DNA from: Corynespora cassiicola | Taxonomy: Eukaryota > Ascomycota > Dothideomycetes > Pleosporales > Corynesporascaceae | Assembly (NCBI GenBank): GCA_022059125.1 | Contig: JAEUWY010000005.1 | Coordinates: 2,976,001 to 3,040,000, forward strand | DNA: 64,000 bases | Reading direction: 5' to 3' | Shown here: piece by piece, positions 12,005 through 25,755 of the stretch | Layout: every line of letters begins with the position of its first letter | Position numbering within the stretch: the stretch's first letter is position 1 | Notes under the pieces: generated by a model | What the model saw: only the letters and a program-made list of their open reading frames with translations | Database searches by the model: none | Told to the model about the DNA's origin: nothing | Translations under genes and position numbers: made by a program

Positions 12005-12562
12005 GCTACGCTGGCGCTCGCGGTCATCCATGGCGATGAAGCTGGACGGCTGCCGGCGAAGCTCTGCCGTGCTACGCTATGCTATGCGGCGGGGGCGGGC
12101 GGCGGGGGGAGGGAGCGAGGGAGGCGCTCTCGCAGAATCGAGTGTCTTGCGCACGAGCGACAGCAGCGGGGGGGAACGCAGCTGTCATGGCTTTTCACCG
12201 CAGCAGCTGCCTGATGGAGGTGTTTGTTGTTGTTGTCATTCGGGGCGTGGTCCGACGAGCAGGGGAAGCCCACGGTGAAAGACATGGGAACCCCACCCCC
12301 CGTTGCGGCATCTTGTATGCTACCCGGCACCAGCAGCACGTACCACCGCAATCTGTGCCGCGCGCGTTATTTCACCATCAGAGATTCCCATGTCCGCTGG
12401 CATTTGTGCATTCTAGTCATGTTTCGTCATTAACGTTCCCGAGTGTTGACCGCTGCCTCCGACCGCCGTTTTTTGCTCATCCAAGGCTCACGGCCCATCC
12501 ACCCAGCCATCCATCTAGCTACCCGTCACCGTACCCGGCCTGTTATCCCAACAGACACTCGC
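12005..12562. other. Intergenic: IKS1 promoter and epimerase 3' flank
   Basis: About 560 bases. The side next to 12004 is the IKS1 upstream region and is GC-rich with G/C runs; the side next to 12562 is the 3' flank of the epimerase gene. Overlapping open frames on both strands are short and without domains. No RNA gene or repeat was recognised. Confidence 0.5.
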
Positions 12563-14483
<1,921 letters not shown>

Positions 14484-17400
14484 TCATTGATCATTATGAT
14501 CTCCTCGTCGTGCTGCATCGTGGACCTCCCGCCTAAGATGGAAAAGCGCCACATCCAGGTCCCTCTCTTCGTCTCCCCCAAGTGCTATTTGAGAGATGTA
14601 GGCCGTGAACCCCTTGATCTTGTCGATGATGCTCTTTGGCGTGAGAATGACTCGCTGGGTAAAGGAGCGATTGTGCGTCTCCACCGGCACTGAGAGCTGC
14701 TGTGACTGTTGCGACCCCTCTGTTTCGAGGGGTTTGCCCGTGCTACGAGGCACAGACCGCGCCGCATCGGCAACTGCCTCCTTGCTGCCCTCTTCCTTAT
14801 CAGCCGGAACCGAAGAGCTGCGGGCAGAGGACGAGAACTCTGATGATCGTCTAGAAGAGACCTCCACATGGCTTAGACGTTTGACTTGGGACTCATCAGT
14901 CGAGGTGGCGGTCTTCCTTGCCTGGCTCGCGTCCTGACTTGCGCTCCGTCGGGCTCTTTTGGCCGTTGGTGTGTCCTCCACGACAACTTCTCCATGTGTC
15001 TCTACGTGGCTGAGAAGCGAAGCCGATCGCTGCACCGAACGCTTTCGAGTGGGCTCTGGAGCTGCTGGTTGGCTATCGACGATCGCTTGGGGGGCGTTCT
15101 TGGGTTTTCTGCCCCTCTTGTTTACAGCCACCACGATATTGTCCAGCATACCAACCTCGTCCTCATGGACGGCCTCGTCACGAGTGGGCTGAGACATGGC
15201 CTGTGATGAAGTCTCTTCCCCTTGGCTGTCATTCTTCTTGGCCTTGCTCCTCCTGCCTCTTTTACTCTTGCCTGGTGTTTCCCCAGCAGTTTGCTTGCGT
15301 TTGCGAGCACTACTCGTCTGTGCTGGGGAGGACGTAGCCAGGTTGCGTGAAGAACGACGACGCTTGGCAGACTTGGACTTCTCACCATCAGAAACCTGGC
15401 TAGTGAAAGAGTCTGTGATGTGGCTAAAACTGTCTGGCGGTACCGTCTGATGCTCAGCAGCAACTCCTCCCTCAACCTCGGTATCACTCTCATTTCCATC
15501 TATCTCGAGAGTTTGCTGCATGTGGGCGTCGACGTAGACATTGTTCGACTCTTCAGCAGTTTCGAGGTTGTCATTACCAGTGATGGCATTGATCTCGGCG
15601 TCAAATTGTGCCGTAAGTTGAAGTTCAAGTGACGAGCTTGGCACATCAGCGTCCATAGGATCAGTGCGAAGTTCGTCTTCCACCGGACTCTGTGTGTCGC
15701 GCAATGCATCTTCATCTACGGTGGTCCCTTCGTCGAATGAAAGCGAATATGGCCTATCTGGCTGCCTAAATTCGAAGCTGTCCACAACGAGTTCTTCCAA
15801 CGCGTCACTGCTGGTGGGTATGTCGATATTCTCCTCTACCTTGAGCGGACGCGGTGGCGAAGACCCAAAATCCTCAGTCTGGTCATTTGTCTGCACCGTC
15901 CGCGCAACAGTGGGAGTAGCCACACTAGTTCCATCGCTCACAATATGCTGAGTACGGTTGCGAGCGTGCGGAGTGGGCGAGGATCCCAAGTACATGTCCG
16001 CAGGGCCGAGCGCTGCTAGGCTCTTCAAAGGGGTTCGAGTGTGTCCCGCTGGCAACTCATCGGCGCTTGTTGCATCGGAGTGCAAGATTGACGGGGACAT
16101 TCTGGGAGAAGCTATGTCTTGACGGGATGAAAGGGCGCCCATGTTGGCGAACAGGTTGGGAGTGGATCTCTGCCGCTCAATCATCTCCTTCTGTCGTTCA
16201 GTTAAGACCTGAGACTCCTGGTTGAATGGATCCGTTGGGGATGAATCGATTGGCTCGAACTGAATCTGGGAATCGTCGTGTCGGAGACGGATTCTGGTAG
16301 AGTTACGTGACCTCCTTTTACTGTTGGTGCTTGAAACCGCGGGGGAGCGTGACTTGCGTCCAGATTTGGTAATCTTGAATGGAGAGTCTTTGATACGCGG
16401 AGTCCTGGAGGATTTGGTTGATTCGGCATTGCTGTCTTCTGACTCGTAAAAGTTTGGCTCCTCAGTCTGATATGTATGTTAGTGAAAGTTTGATAGAGTC
16501 CAACGATCATTAGACTTACTGGCTCATCTCCTCGAGCTTCCAACCCAGGTAAGTTCAGTTCAACAACACCCATTAGACGTCGCAGTGCCTCTTCCAGTCG
16601 GGCAGGATACCGCAAAGACTTTTCTAGACCAAAAGTGACGTTCCAAGTCTTGATTGAGGCATTGACGATACCTCGACGACGACTCAAGAAACCGGCGCTT
16701 ATCAGTGGTTCCAGGTGAAGCAAGGCTTGTGAATCTTTGCGGGGAAGTTTCTCGATCGAACTGCAAAGGTTTAGCCAGAGAGTTAGCACGTCCGGATGTA
16801 AACTGCTGGTCGGCGATCTCTTCTTTTGCATCTTCTTGTCCTCGTCTTCAACCCACAGACATATCGCCTCTTGGATCTTTCGGAGATAAACGGGTAAAAG
16901 GGCGGGTGGAAATTGCTGAACAGATAGGGTCAGGGCGGTGAGGAAGTCACGAGTATTTTCAATCCCAGCATCATCCACATAATGATATGCCATTGACCCA
17001 ACAGAAGCAATGGCCGTATAAAAGTGGTTGTAAGGATCAAACCCGGAGTTGCGAGCTGGAGCCGCAGAAGAGGGCCATAAGTTTTGTCGACCTTGATCCA
17101 GATTTCTTCGAGCAATCTGTTTAGGAAGGTTGCGGAGGAGAAGGCTGGCAAACGGCAGGCAAGCAACCATGCCTTGTTCGCTGGTTGGTTTCAAAATACG
17201 TTCAGAAACTTTCTCGATCACAGCCAGAACCAGTGCACCCTCACCAGCCTCGTTTCGTACAGCTTCGATAAAGCCTTCCAGTACATCAAATCCCCGAGGT
17301 CGATCCATGAGGTAGCTTGATCCTGATGTGAGTATGTCGACTACCATTTCGTACTCTTTTCCAAATTGGCGCGAGACACGTTCGTTCGAATCCGAGGGTT

Positions 17401-19840
17401 GCGCTTGAATGCAAGTCTTAGTCAGAGCTGCAACCTGCGTCCAGAAATCGTACGCCACGGTAGCCCCAGAAGCGGATCCAACCACAACAGCACAGTCTCT
17501 GAGCATCTCCAGCTTTGCCAGACGGGTATTTTGGATATCTAAACACGGTCGAATCATCAGCTTGAGTGCTCGAATCCGGACGTTGTCGGACAATTTCTCT
17601 TCAGATTGGTTGACGAGAAGGTCGACAAAGTACAATAGCGGCGATACCCGAGGCCCTTGCTGGCGGGAGCGGTGGGTGGGCGTTGGCGCGACTTCGAATT
17701 CGTTGTTACTGTTCTTCGTGAGGCACTTGTCCGCAAACTGCAACGCGCCCAGCTTATTCACCACCGTCTCAATTAGGAAGCAGAATTTGTCTGCCCAACT
17801 ATCCTCTTTTTGCTGAGATAACGCTAGCTTCGCCGTATGCCTGTCCCAGACTCTTCTCAGTAGATTGACGATGTGGGCCATGGCATCCTTCGTCTCGGTG
17901 CTCGCCATGACTTCTTTGCTGCTTGCATTGACAAGCGAGTTCAGGAGCGAGTTCCATAGGGTCCTCGCCGCCTCGTCCTCGCTAGTCTCATGCGTCCATG
18001 GAGTTGTGTCCAGGAGGGTCTCCACCAGCTTGAGGATGTCTGAGAGGGATTTTCGGACCCATTTAGGGTCTAGTAAGGGAAGTTCATCTCGCTGAACCAT
18101 GAATTGTGGTCTGAGATCCAAAGCACGCAGCTCATCCCAGGGTCGCCGCGAACCGTCCAGAAGTGCAGATACTACCCGGCAAGCGGCAATAGGAAGCATT
18201 GGCAGTTGAGTTTGGTGGATAAGAGGATTCCAAAAGTCAGCCACGAGCTCCCTCCAATATCGGTCTAACTGTTCGTGTGAAGCCGTAGGCCGGAGGGAAT
18301 AATAGAGGAGGGTCAAGTATGCTGAAGTGGCCGCGTCTCTTTCTGGTCGTTTTCCCGAACTTCTTCGTTCAAACTGATGCTGTGGAACTTTGAGCAATAT
18401 GCTAACCCAAGCAACGGGAGTCTTGGGTGATATGTCCAAGGCGTACACAAGGAAGCCGAGCGCGACGTTGGTGTGAACCCGCACAGCATCACTACCCGCA
18501 GTAAACTTTTGGAAAAGCTTGAGCCACTCTGGAAATGCCGAGAACAATTCTGTTTGCAATGAGCCTCGGAGCAAAGCTGTCAATACTGCCCAGACTTGAG
18601 GCACCAGCGAAGCAGCGTCCGAAGCCAGCATCTTTTCCATCTCAACAGTCATCATCTTTGCAAACGAGACATCGTCTTTGTTGACGCGATTCAGCACGGA
18701 GAGAACTGATTTGGTCACATGTCGGTCGTTTCCTATCGTCTTTGCCGCACAAATGGTCGTATCCAGAGCACTTTGGTTGATGTCCTTTTGTGTTGACAAC
18801 AGAGCGCGGACGCAGTGCTTGAACCACCGCTCGGTGTGCTTGGTCATTATGTCTGGCCGCTGCTGGATCAATTTCCGGTATATACGGATCCGGTAGGCCA
18901 GGACGGAAAGGCCGCTGATGCGCTCGGATATGGTATCTAGAACGTCAAGGATCTTCTCCAGGCGAGCCGTGGTCATGGTCTTTGGTCGAAAGTTTTGCTG
19001 CATCAGCGTCGCCAGATGTGTGTTCACGACGGTCTTTGGCATGTTCGGGTCGGCCGTCACCAGGATGATCCTATCGACGATAAAGGAACAAAAGTCGTCG
19101 TCCATGGCCTGACGTATCTCTGGCAAGCGAAACAGGCCCATGAGGAACTTCAGAGCCTGGGTAACGAGTTGTGAGTCTGGGCCGGATCCTGTGATTCCGA
19201 CAGCCTGCATGTCCCTCCGTATGAACTGGGTCAACAGCCCCATCTTCTGTATCAAGGCCTCGGCGTCTGGGAGATTGTCATACGCCTGCATGGTCTTCTG
19301 CACCGAGCTGTAGGCGTCGAGCCTCAGGGCACGCGAGTCCCGTGCCAGCTGAACCACGACCGAGTCCAGCATCTCAGCAAACGTCTTGAACTTGTGGGCG
19401 GCGGCGGCGTTATCGGGGGGAGGAGGGGTCGCTTTTGGGTCGGACGGCTTCAGGATCGACTTTAACGGGTGGGGGACGCGTGTTTGGGGGAGGGGTCTCA
19501 GCGGCGAGCTGCGTGCGGGCGACCAGGGCTGCGGAGAAAGGGTGGCGTTCGGTATGGTACATGTCGAGAGTTCGAAGTTGACTCGCTTCTTGGTGCTACC
19601 CGTGCTCGAGGGCGATCCGGCTTCAGATGAGGGCGACTGCTCTGGGGTGTTGAGCAGCGACTTGGCGGCAATTACTCTGGCCAGTGGAATCTTTGTGCTG
19701 TTTCCCGTGCCGAAGGGATCTTCCAGGAACTGGAGCGCGTCTTGGGCTTCTTGGGCGTCCTTGTCGCTCTCTTCGAGGTCTTTGGGCGGAGTAGGAGGGC
19801 GGAGGGACAGCGTCTCGAACTTGGACGTGGAAAACACCAT
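14484..19840 (-). CDS. RIF1: Rif1 telomere-length and replication-timing regulator
   Basis: Two exons, 19840-16520 and 16466-14484, separated by a 53-nt GTAAGT...CAG intron that restores the frame; the product is 1767 residues. Rif1 recruits protein phosphatase 1 to chromatin to delay origin firing and limits telomere elongation. The N-terminus has both PP1-docking motifs: RVNF at 86-89 (RVxF) and SILK at 128-131. A long alpha-helical HEAT-type region (about 150-1100) matches the Rif1 N-terminal domain. The second exon is Ser/Thr-rich and low-complexity, with SQ/TQ-rich stretches and basic clusters, and includes the conserved-looking QVLTERQKEMIERQRS. Without the intron the long frame runs into nonsense, which supports the splice. 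It is divergent with RIC8 across 962 bases. Confidence 0.92.
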
Positions 19841-20802
19841 GGCTATGCTGGAAAGAATTACCGGAAAGCGGAAACAAAGAAAGAGGGCGGCATGGGCATG
19901 GCGGGAGTCTCCAAGTTGTTCTTGAGGAGAACAGGTTGGAGCGGCGCCGCTGGAGGAGGAGTAGGCATGCGGTATACCCCAGCTCTGAAATGGCTGGGTG
20001 CACGGGCCTGGGCCAACAGCGCGATCTTTCGCGTCGCGCCTGCGTCACGTGCCGGCCGGGGCCCATTAAACTGCTACAACGGGACTATGGAGCCATCACC
20101 CACCTGGGCTGCTCCGGCGCTCAGGTGTATAGCACGGCGACTGCCTTCTGGCCCTCTGCCTGAGACGGTCCCGAGGCCGCATGGAGCAAGTATCCGAGCA
20201 TCGAGCCTTTCGCCGTCACCCAGGGAACAACGGCCATGGTTGCTTTTCACGCGCGGAGCTTTGTTCATGGCCCGCCTAGGTAACGCTAGGTGTAAGCCGC
20301 AGCGACGTGGACGTGGGCGTGGACGCGACGGGCGCGCTGCCTCTTCATCGTGTGCTGCTCCACTCACACCGTCTGCCAGAGGCCAGCATAGCAGCCCCTC
20401 GTGTCGTCCATGTACCTCTTCTCGCGGCGTGCAGCGCACAACCGCAGTTCGCATGTCCTGGCGGCGGGGGAGCGACGGGCGGGAAGACAGATGACAAGGT
20501 TTCCAATGCAGCTCCATCACATGCAGCGACCCGGCGCGCCCTGGCGGTCCAGGAATTGTCCTCCTGATGCCTCGCTCGTCTTTTGCCTGAAGACAATCTA
20601 CGATGGTGTACGTGCCCGTGAATGATGCAGACGCCATGCAAGCCTTCTTTGCGCATTGGCGCATTCTTGCTCATGGCGGGGGGCGCCCGCGTCTGCATCC
20701 CACCTAAAGGTGACGGCCAGCCTCGCATATGCCACGGCCATCGACAACCCGTCTGAACCCCGACACCCACCGCCGACCGCCCACGCTCCTTCGCCCTCCA
20801 CC
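19841..20802. promoter_or_regulatory. Bidirectional promoter region RIF1/RIC8
   Basis: The 962 bases between the divergent starts of RIF1 (minus) and RIC8 (plus) should contain both promoters. The DNA is GC-rich. Open frames crossing it on both strands, up to 290 codons, have no domain and overlap the RIC8 exons antisense, so I treat them as chance. No discrete core-promoter element could be assigned with confidence. Confidence 0.5.
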
Positions 20803-22563
20803 ATGCTGTCGCGGATGCAGTCGACGCCTCGCGGAGGCAAAGGTATGTCGCATCTCGCCGCGGAAGCCCCATCTCGCCTCGCCCGCTACCTACTGGTACT
20901 AACCGCCGCATAGCCAAGCTGGACGAAGTCACCGAGATCTTGTGCAAGCTCAAGGGCAACCTCGATGCGGGAAAGCTCCCGTCTAAGCGTACGCCGTCGT
21001 CCTGCACCGTCCCCAATCCCCCGCTCATCCAAATCCAGAGGTCAAGCAGCTGCTCGAAGAACTCAAAGTCCACGGCCGCCAAGTCGAGAATGCGGATCCC
21101 ATATTCACCGAAGATGTACGTCGGACACCATATATACTGCCCAGACATGTGTTGATTGTGCCGGAATAGGGCATTCGGACACTCTGCCGCTACGCATTTG
21201 AGAGCAACGACATCCAAATATCACAGGAGGCGCTTCGGCCCATTGCCAACGCCATGCTCCTTGTGCCCAAGACGCGCCAGATAGTCGCAGACCTAGGCTA
21301 CGCTCCCAAGGTAGCGGAGAAGATGAAGGTATCAGCCGTCAAATCCTGCTGCAAAGAGTGGTCCCTGACCAGTCATCAGAGCGAGAGCATCGACGACGAA
21401 TTCCTAACCTCCCGTATCCTCTTCCTCATGACCTACGACACCAACCTCGACTACGAGAAGCTTGTCAATGAACACCAGCTTGCCGAAAGTATAAACAATG
21501 CCATGGCCCGCCACGCGAAGCGGTACTCGAAATCTGCACGGCGCCTCTCCCAAATGCACACCAACGCAATGGACCTCATGGCCCTGTCCGAGACGCTCAA
21601 GCTCATGTTCAACATCTCGCACTTCTACCCCGACATCAGCGAGCATTTTTCCAAATCCATCCCACACATTTTCAAGATCCTCGTGCGGCGCAAAATCCCC
21701 AACCCACCCCTTCAAGCCCCAGTCAACTACCTCATCAATGCCCTCCTAAACCTCGATCTCGAAGACAAAAAGTGCCAACAACTCACCCTCTTCGGCATGA
21801 ACGCCGTCTTCCCCAAATTCGACGCAAAATGCAACGCAGAGCACCTCATCAACATCCTCGACAACGCCATCATTGCCTACCCCGAATCCGAGCTCGACGA
21901 AAAAGTCTCCCCCGTCCTCACCCTCATCCGCCGCATCTACGAAATCGCCCCTGAGGGCGTGAAAAAGTACATGGAATGGCTCCTCCTCCCCACCGACGAG
22001 GAGCGCACCCGCCCCCTCGGCCAGTCCGACACGCTGTCCTCGCGCCTCCTGCGCCTCTCCACCTCGGCCATGACTCCCTCCCTGCGCGGCTCCATTTCCG
22101 CAATGATGTTCGAGCTCTCGGGCAAGGACGCCACGCGCTTCGTCCAGAATGTGGGGTATGGGTTTGCATCGGGCTTTTTGCTCTCAAACAATATCCAGAT
22201 ACCGGAGAATGCGCTCGAGGCGCATGCCACGGCGAACCAGGATCAGGCCATCCCCGTGAATCCGATTACGGGCCAGAGAGTGGATATGGAGGAAGAGGAC
22301 GCTAGAGAGCCGATGACTAGGGAGGAGAAGGAAAGAGAGGCCGAGAGGCTGTTTGTCTTGTTTGAAAGGTATGTTCTTCGGAGTTTTTCGACTTTTTGGG
22401 CCTTTGGGTTGGAATGTGCTGATGATTGGGCCGCAGACTCAAGGCTACGGGCGTCATGGATGTCAAGAATCCAGTTGAAGAAGCGTTTCAGTCTGGGCGC
22501 TTTGAGGAACTTCCCTCCGATGATGACGACGAAGACTCGAAGAGCGATGCCAAGGTTAAATAA
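20803..22563 (+). CDS. RIC8: Ric8/synembryn, G-alpha chaperone and guanine nucleotide exchange factor
   Basis: Six exons by hand: 20803-20842, 20914-20988, 21039-21115, 21170-21328, 21380-22368 and 22437-22563, giving 488 residues. Ric8 is the non-receptor exchange factor and folding chaperone for heterotrimeric G-alpha subunits, needed in fungi for growth and asexual development. Family blocks seen include GIRTLCRYAFESNDIQISQEAL, FLTSRILFLMTYDTNLD, ETLKLMFNISHFYPD and PVNYLINALLNLDLEDKK. The last exon ends with ATGVMDVKNPVEEAFQSGRFEELPSDDDDED-type residues, normal for the acidic C-terminus. The fourth intron (21329-21379, GTATCA...CAG, 51 nt) is a multiple of three and contains no stop, so its removal is inferred from family alignment; retention would add 17 residues. 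The small first exons are supported by consistent phase. Confidence 0.9.
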
Positions 22564-23497
22564 ACGCCCGCGTTTCATTATTTCTTGAGAGAGAGGGTTG
22601 GCATACTGGGATTGCGTACCACGAAGATGTGCTTTTTGGGTTTAGCAGCGGCGTTTTTTGGGGGGCGAGGGTTGGAATCTCGGTGCTGGGCATCGGGGTA
22701 TGGGAGAATGGGTAAAATGATTGCTTGTGTGTTGGCCTGTGTGCATTGAGGGCATGGCATGGCATGGCATTGTTTTGGGCTTTTGATGATAAGGAGTAGA
22801 ATACGATACGTTGGATGAAAATGCAAAGCTCTCATTGATTAGTATTACGGTAGTGCATCTAGTGGACTCGTGTTAGAGATTGGTTTGTTTGTGAGGTGGT
22901 GGCAAGTGGGAACAGCATCATGGTAGGCGTAGCAAGGAGCGTGAATATAGTGAAATAGTCATTTATTTGCTTGGATAGTCACCATTACGAAGCACTTTGA
23001 TCGTGCCAGCCCTCATGTCTTAGAGTGGTGTGCCCCCCATTGCAACCCTACTTGTTAATATGCTTGTAGAAGTAAATGCACCCTGCCTTATGCTTTGGTC
23101 TCGTACCCCACTACATTAAACGTCCGAGAATCATTTGAACTGCCATCTGCTTACTAGTTTAATAGGATATCTGAAGATTAAATGCTAAATGAATTCTTAC
23201 AATCTCTTCTGCTGTGCCGTGATACATGCTCATAAGGTCGTGAACCGTGATCGTAGATAAAGGTGAAGATGTGTGAAGAAGATGAAATTAAGAAGTAAAG
23301 CGCTGGATCGAAAATCAAACATGTGCTCGCAGATAAATGGTAGGTGATGAAAAGGTCGTCACATTTGAGTAATCGGAAGCGTAGGCGAAGTACGTTGAAC
23401 CCGCACAGTGATCATGGACCAGATACTGAGCAGTAGCTGGATAACATGAACCCGCAGTTCCGCTAACTTCCAGGTAAGGTAACTCCATGTTGAATCA
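22564..23497. other. Intergenic between convergent RIC8 and KAR5
   Basis: About 930 bases downstream of both genes, so it should hold two 3' ends. The GGCAT pentamer is repeated in tandem at about 22752-22769. The half near KAR5 is AT-rich. A minus-strand frame at 23359-23586 overlapping the end of KAR5 contains a hydrophobic segment; it could be an alternative 3' exon of KAR5, but I found no clear splice pair. No other feature was recognised. Confidence 0.5.
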
Positions 23498-25201
23498 TCA
23501 TCTGAATGCTCGGAAGAAAAAGGACCGGAGTCTGTGCTGGCGAGTTCCAGGGTCTTGAGTTCCAGAAGTATTGACCTGCTGTTCATTGACGGTGTCTTCC
23601 AGTTGGTCGACGGTCAAGTTATGCTCTCTAAGATCATCCTTAAAGACGAAGCATACAGCCAGCACTGCGAAGATCACGACTAGCGCAAAGAGGTAAGATG
23701 GTGAAGGGCCTTCATGATCGTTGGCGGGATAGCTGTATCGAGAAAGCGTATCAGAGTGAATCTTATGGACGACTATGTCTCTAACCGACTCATAAAGCCC
23801 GCATTGGTAGCTCAATCCTGTGATTGAGCTAGCGACAAGTGCCCACCCAGCCGCCTTTCGATTGACAATGAAAAGACCGGCGATATTTCCGGCGACAAGA
23901 AGAATGATACCCATTGCTTTGGCGAGGTGCGGAAGCGAAGCCATTGTGGCGATTGGTAACTGGCCTTGCAGGTTCCCTAGTGTATCGTTGAGGGATAAAA
24001 CCCGGTCAAGAATCGAATCGACAATTCGGTCAGTGGCAATCACTTTCCTCTCTGTGGCAGCTGCTATAATCTCGGCATTGATGGCTCGATCTCGTACCGC
24101 ATCGACAGCACTGTGAAGAGACTCTATTTCGGTGTTTACGGACCCAAGCTTGTCATAAAACGATCCATAAATTGCTTTGAGTGCGGTGTCAAAGTTATGT
24201 ATCGCCGCATTCTTGGTTAGCGATACTTGCTTATGAAGATGCCTGACTTGCAGTTCGTATGTGTCAGACGCCGTCCGAAAGTTTTCTTGGACCATGGCCG
24301 CTGTATCCCTGCGTAAAGTCTCAAGTGCGGCATTGAATTGATATTTCGCTTGGATAGGTTCTTTTTGGAGATCTTTAAGGATGCTTTTCATCTCATGAAG
24401 CTCGGACTGAGTGGCGCGCATGTCTGCTGTAATACTTTCTTGAAGGGTGGCCGCGTTCTTCATAAACTCCATTTGCTCAGATGAAGACGCTTTCCACTGA
24501 TGCACCTCATGAGAAAGAATACGTTGTAGATGCTGGATGATTTGCGTGAAGTTTTTATAGGCTGCTAGGTCCCTATCGCGTTCAAGAGCATTTCTGCTGG
24601 CCTGGCACATGAGCACTGCGTTCTGCTTGCTATTGCTGTATGAGGTCCAGGATGGACCAGTCTTCGATAGAGCCTTCAGACAAGATTGGAACTTTGCACG
24701 AGAATGCTCTGGATAACATGGTTCCCCATCCACATCCACAGTCTTTGGGCGCCCGAAGAGACCGTTCCATCGCCCCCAGCCACGACAGGCTTCCACAGAG
24801 GGGGTGAGGATCGAACATTCCTTGGGGATGGGAAACAATGCATTTCGGAGCTCACAAACCGCATTCCTGGCTGCATATTGTTCCTTGAGATAATCCAAGG
24901 ATGTCTCCGTATCCTTTCCGTCATTTCCGGGGTCTTTTTCAAGGTCTTTGCAGTCGTTGATCAGGTTCATTGCGGCATATCGATAGCAGGAAGGCCTTGA
25001 TTCAAGCTCCTTGATTACTTCCAGCGCCTTTGCAAGTACGGCAGGCGTTTCCACTGGTGGATACTCGAGCAAGGATGCCAGCCTAGTTGGCACCACACTC
25101 TCTGGTGAAGAAGCTTGGCCAGCGGTAAACGCGCAGAGCAGAAAAAGAGCAAACATCCCCAGTATTTGGGAGGCACAGATGTTCCTGGCGGTCATGGCCA
25201 T
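23498..25201 (-). CDS. KAR5: Kar5/Tht1-like nuclear fusion protein
   Basis: Single exon, 567 residues, ATG at 25201. Kar5 (fission yeast Tht1, animal/plant Brambleberry/GEX1 relatives) acts in the nuclear envelope or ER membrane during karyogamy after mating. The sequence has a hydrophobic signal peptide (about 8-29), a cysteine-containing luminal domain (C72, C84, C116, C129, C139) with the characteristic SCYRYAAMNLINDCKDLE and YAARNAVCEL blocks, a long coiled-coil region (about 215-410) and hydrophobic segments near 435-455, 460-480 and 505-525, followed by a charged tail. This matches the Tht1/Kar5 architecture. It is divergent with the MRPL6 gene. Presence of an intact copy suggests a working sexual cycle or recent loss; that is inference. 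Confidence 0.85.
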   Translation of the reverse strand: MAMTARNICASQILGMFALFLLCAFTAGQASSPESVVPTRLASLLEYPPVETPAVLAKALEVIKELESRPSCYRYAAMNLINDCKDLEKDPGNDGKDTETSLDYLKEQYAARNAVCELRNALFPIPKECSILTPSVEACRGWGRWNGLFGRPKTVDVDGEPCYPEHSRAKFQSCLKALSKTGPSWTSYSNSKQNAVLMCQASRNALERDRDLAAYKNFTQIIQHLQRILSHEVHQWKASSSEQMEFMKNAATLQESITADMRATQSELHEMKSILKDLQKEPIQAKYQFNAALETLRRDTAAMVQENFRTASDTYELQVRHLHKQVSLTKNAAIHNFDTALKAIYGSFYDKLGSVNTEIESLHSAVDAVRDRAINAEIIAAATERKVIATDRIVDSILDRVLSLNDTLGNLQGQLPIATMASLPHLAKAMGIILLVAGNIAGLFIVNRKAAGWALVASSITGLSYQCGLYESVRDIVVHKIHSDTLSRYSYPANDHEGPSPSYLFALVVIFAVLAVCFVFKDDLREHNLTVDQLEDTVNEQQVNTSGTQDPGTRQHRLRSFFFRAFR

Positions 25202-25755
25202 AGAGAAGGGGGCCAGTCAGGAAAAACTATGGTCAGTATTAAAAGTTGGCTCGCACGTAGGTTGGCTGCAGAGAGCTCGAGTCACTGAGGAAACGAAGGA
25301 TGGCAGAAGAAGCCGTATTTGATGTTGAAAGGTCGTCCCACAGATCCGTCGCTCAAGTAAAGTAAATGAGGTCGAACCTGACGCGGGGATGCTGTTCGAT
25401 TGCTATGGACGAACGCTATGTGAGACGTCGGTAAGAGAAAGAGAGTTGATGGGCGATAAGGGCGAACTTGAGGGCAGTAAGAGAGAGACTAAGGAGAAAG
25501 CAAGGTCACGGTTTGTAAGACTTTTATTGCGAAGAGTGGCGAAAGGGAAGATGGTAGAGAACGTCTGGAGACAAGTGGGAAAGAAGGAGGGTTTAAGTGG
25601 GAGCTGGAAGCTTGGACCCCCGAACATAGAAGGCAGGCGCAGCGGGCGAAGCACGCGCTGATTGGCCAGGATGTGATTAGGTAACCTTCGAGAGCGCTGA
25701 AGCCGCATCAACTCCAGAAATCTTCGCCGAGCACATCGCCAGCCGTCAATCAACC
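25202..25755. promoter_or_regulatory. Bidirectional promoter region KAR5/MRPL6
   Basis: The 554 bases between two divergent start codons must hold both promoters. A purine-rich stretch (about 25420-25600) is conspicuous on the plus strand. The overlapping 90- and 165-codon frames on opposite strands have biased, non-protein-like composition and were not called. Confidence 0.5.

Noticed and set aside
20345..21217. 290-codon minus-strand frame across the RIF1/RIC8 gap
   Set aside because: It overlaps well-supported RIC8 exons antisense and has no recognisable motif.
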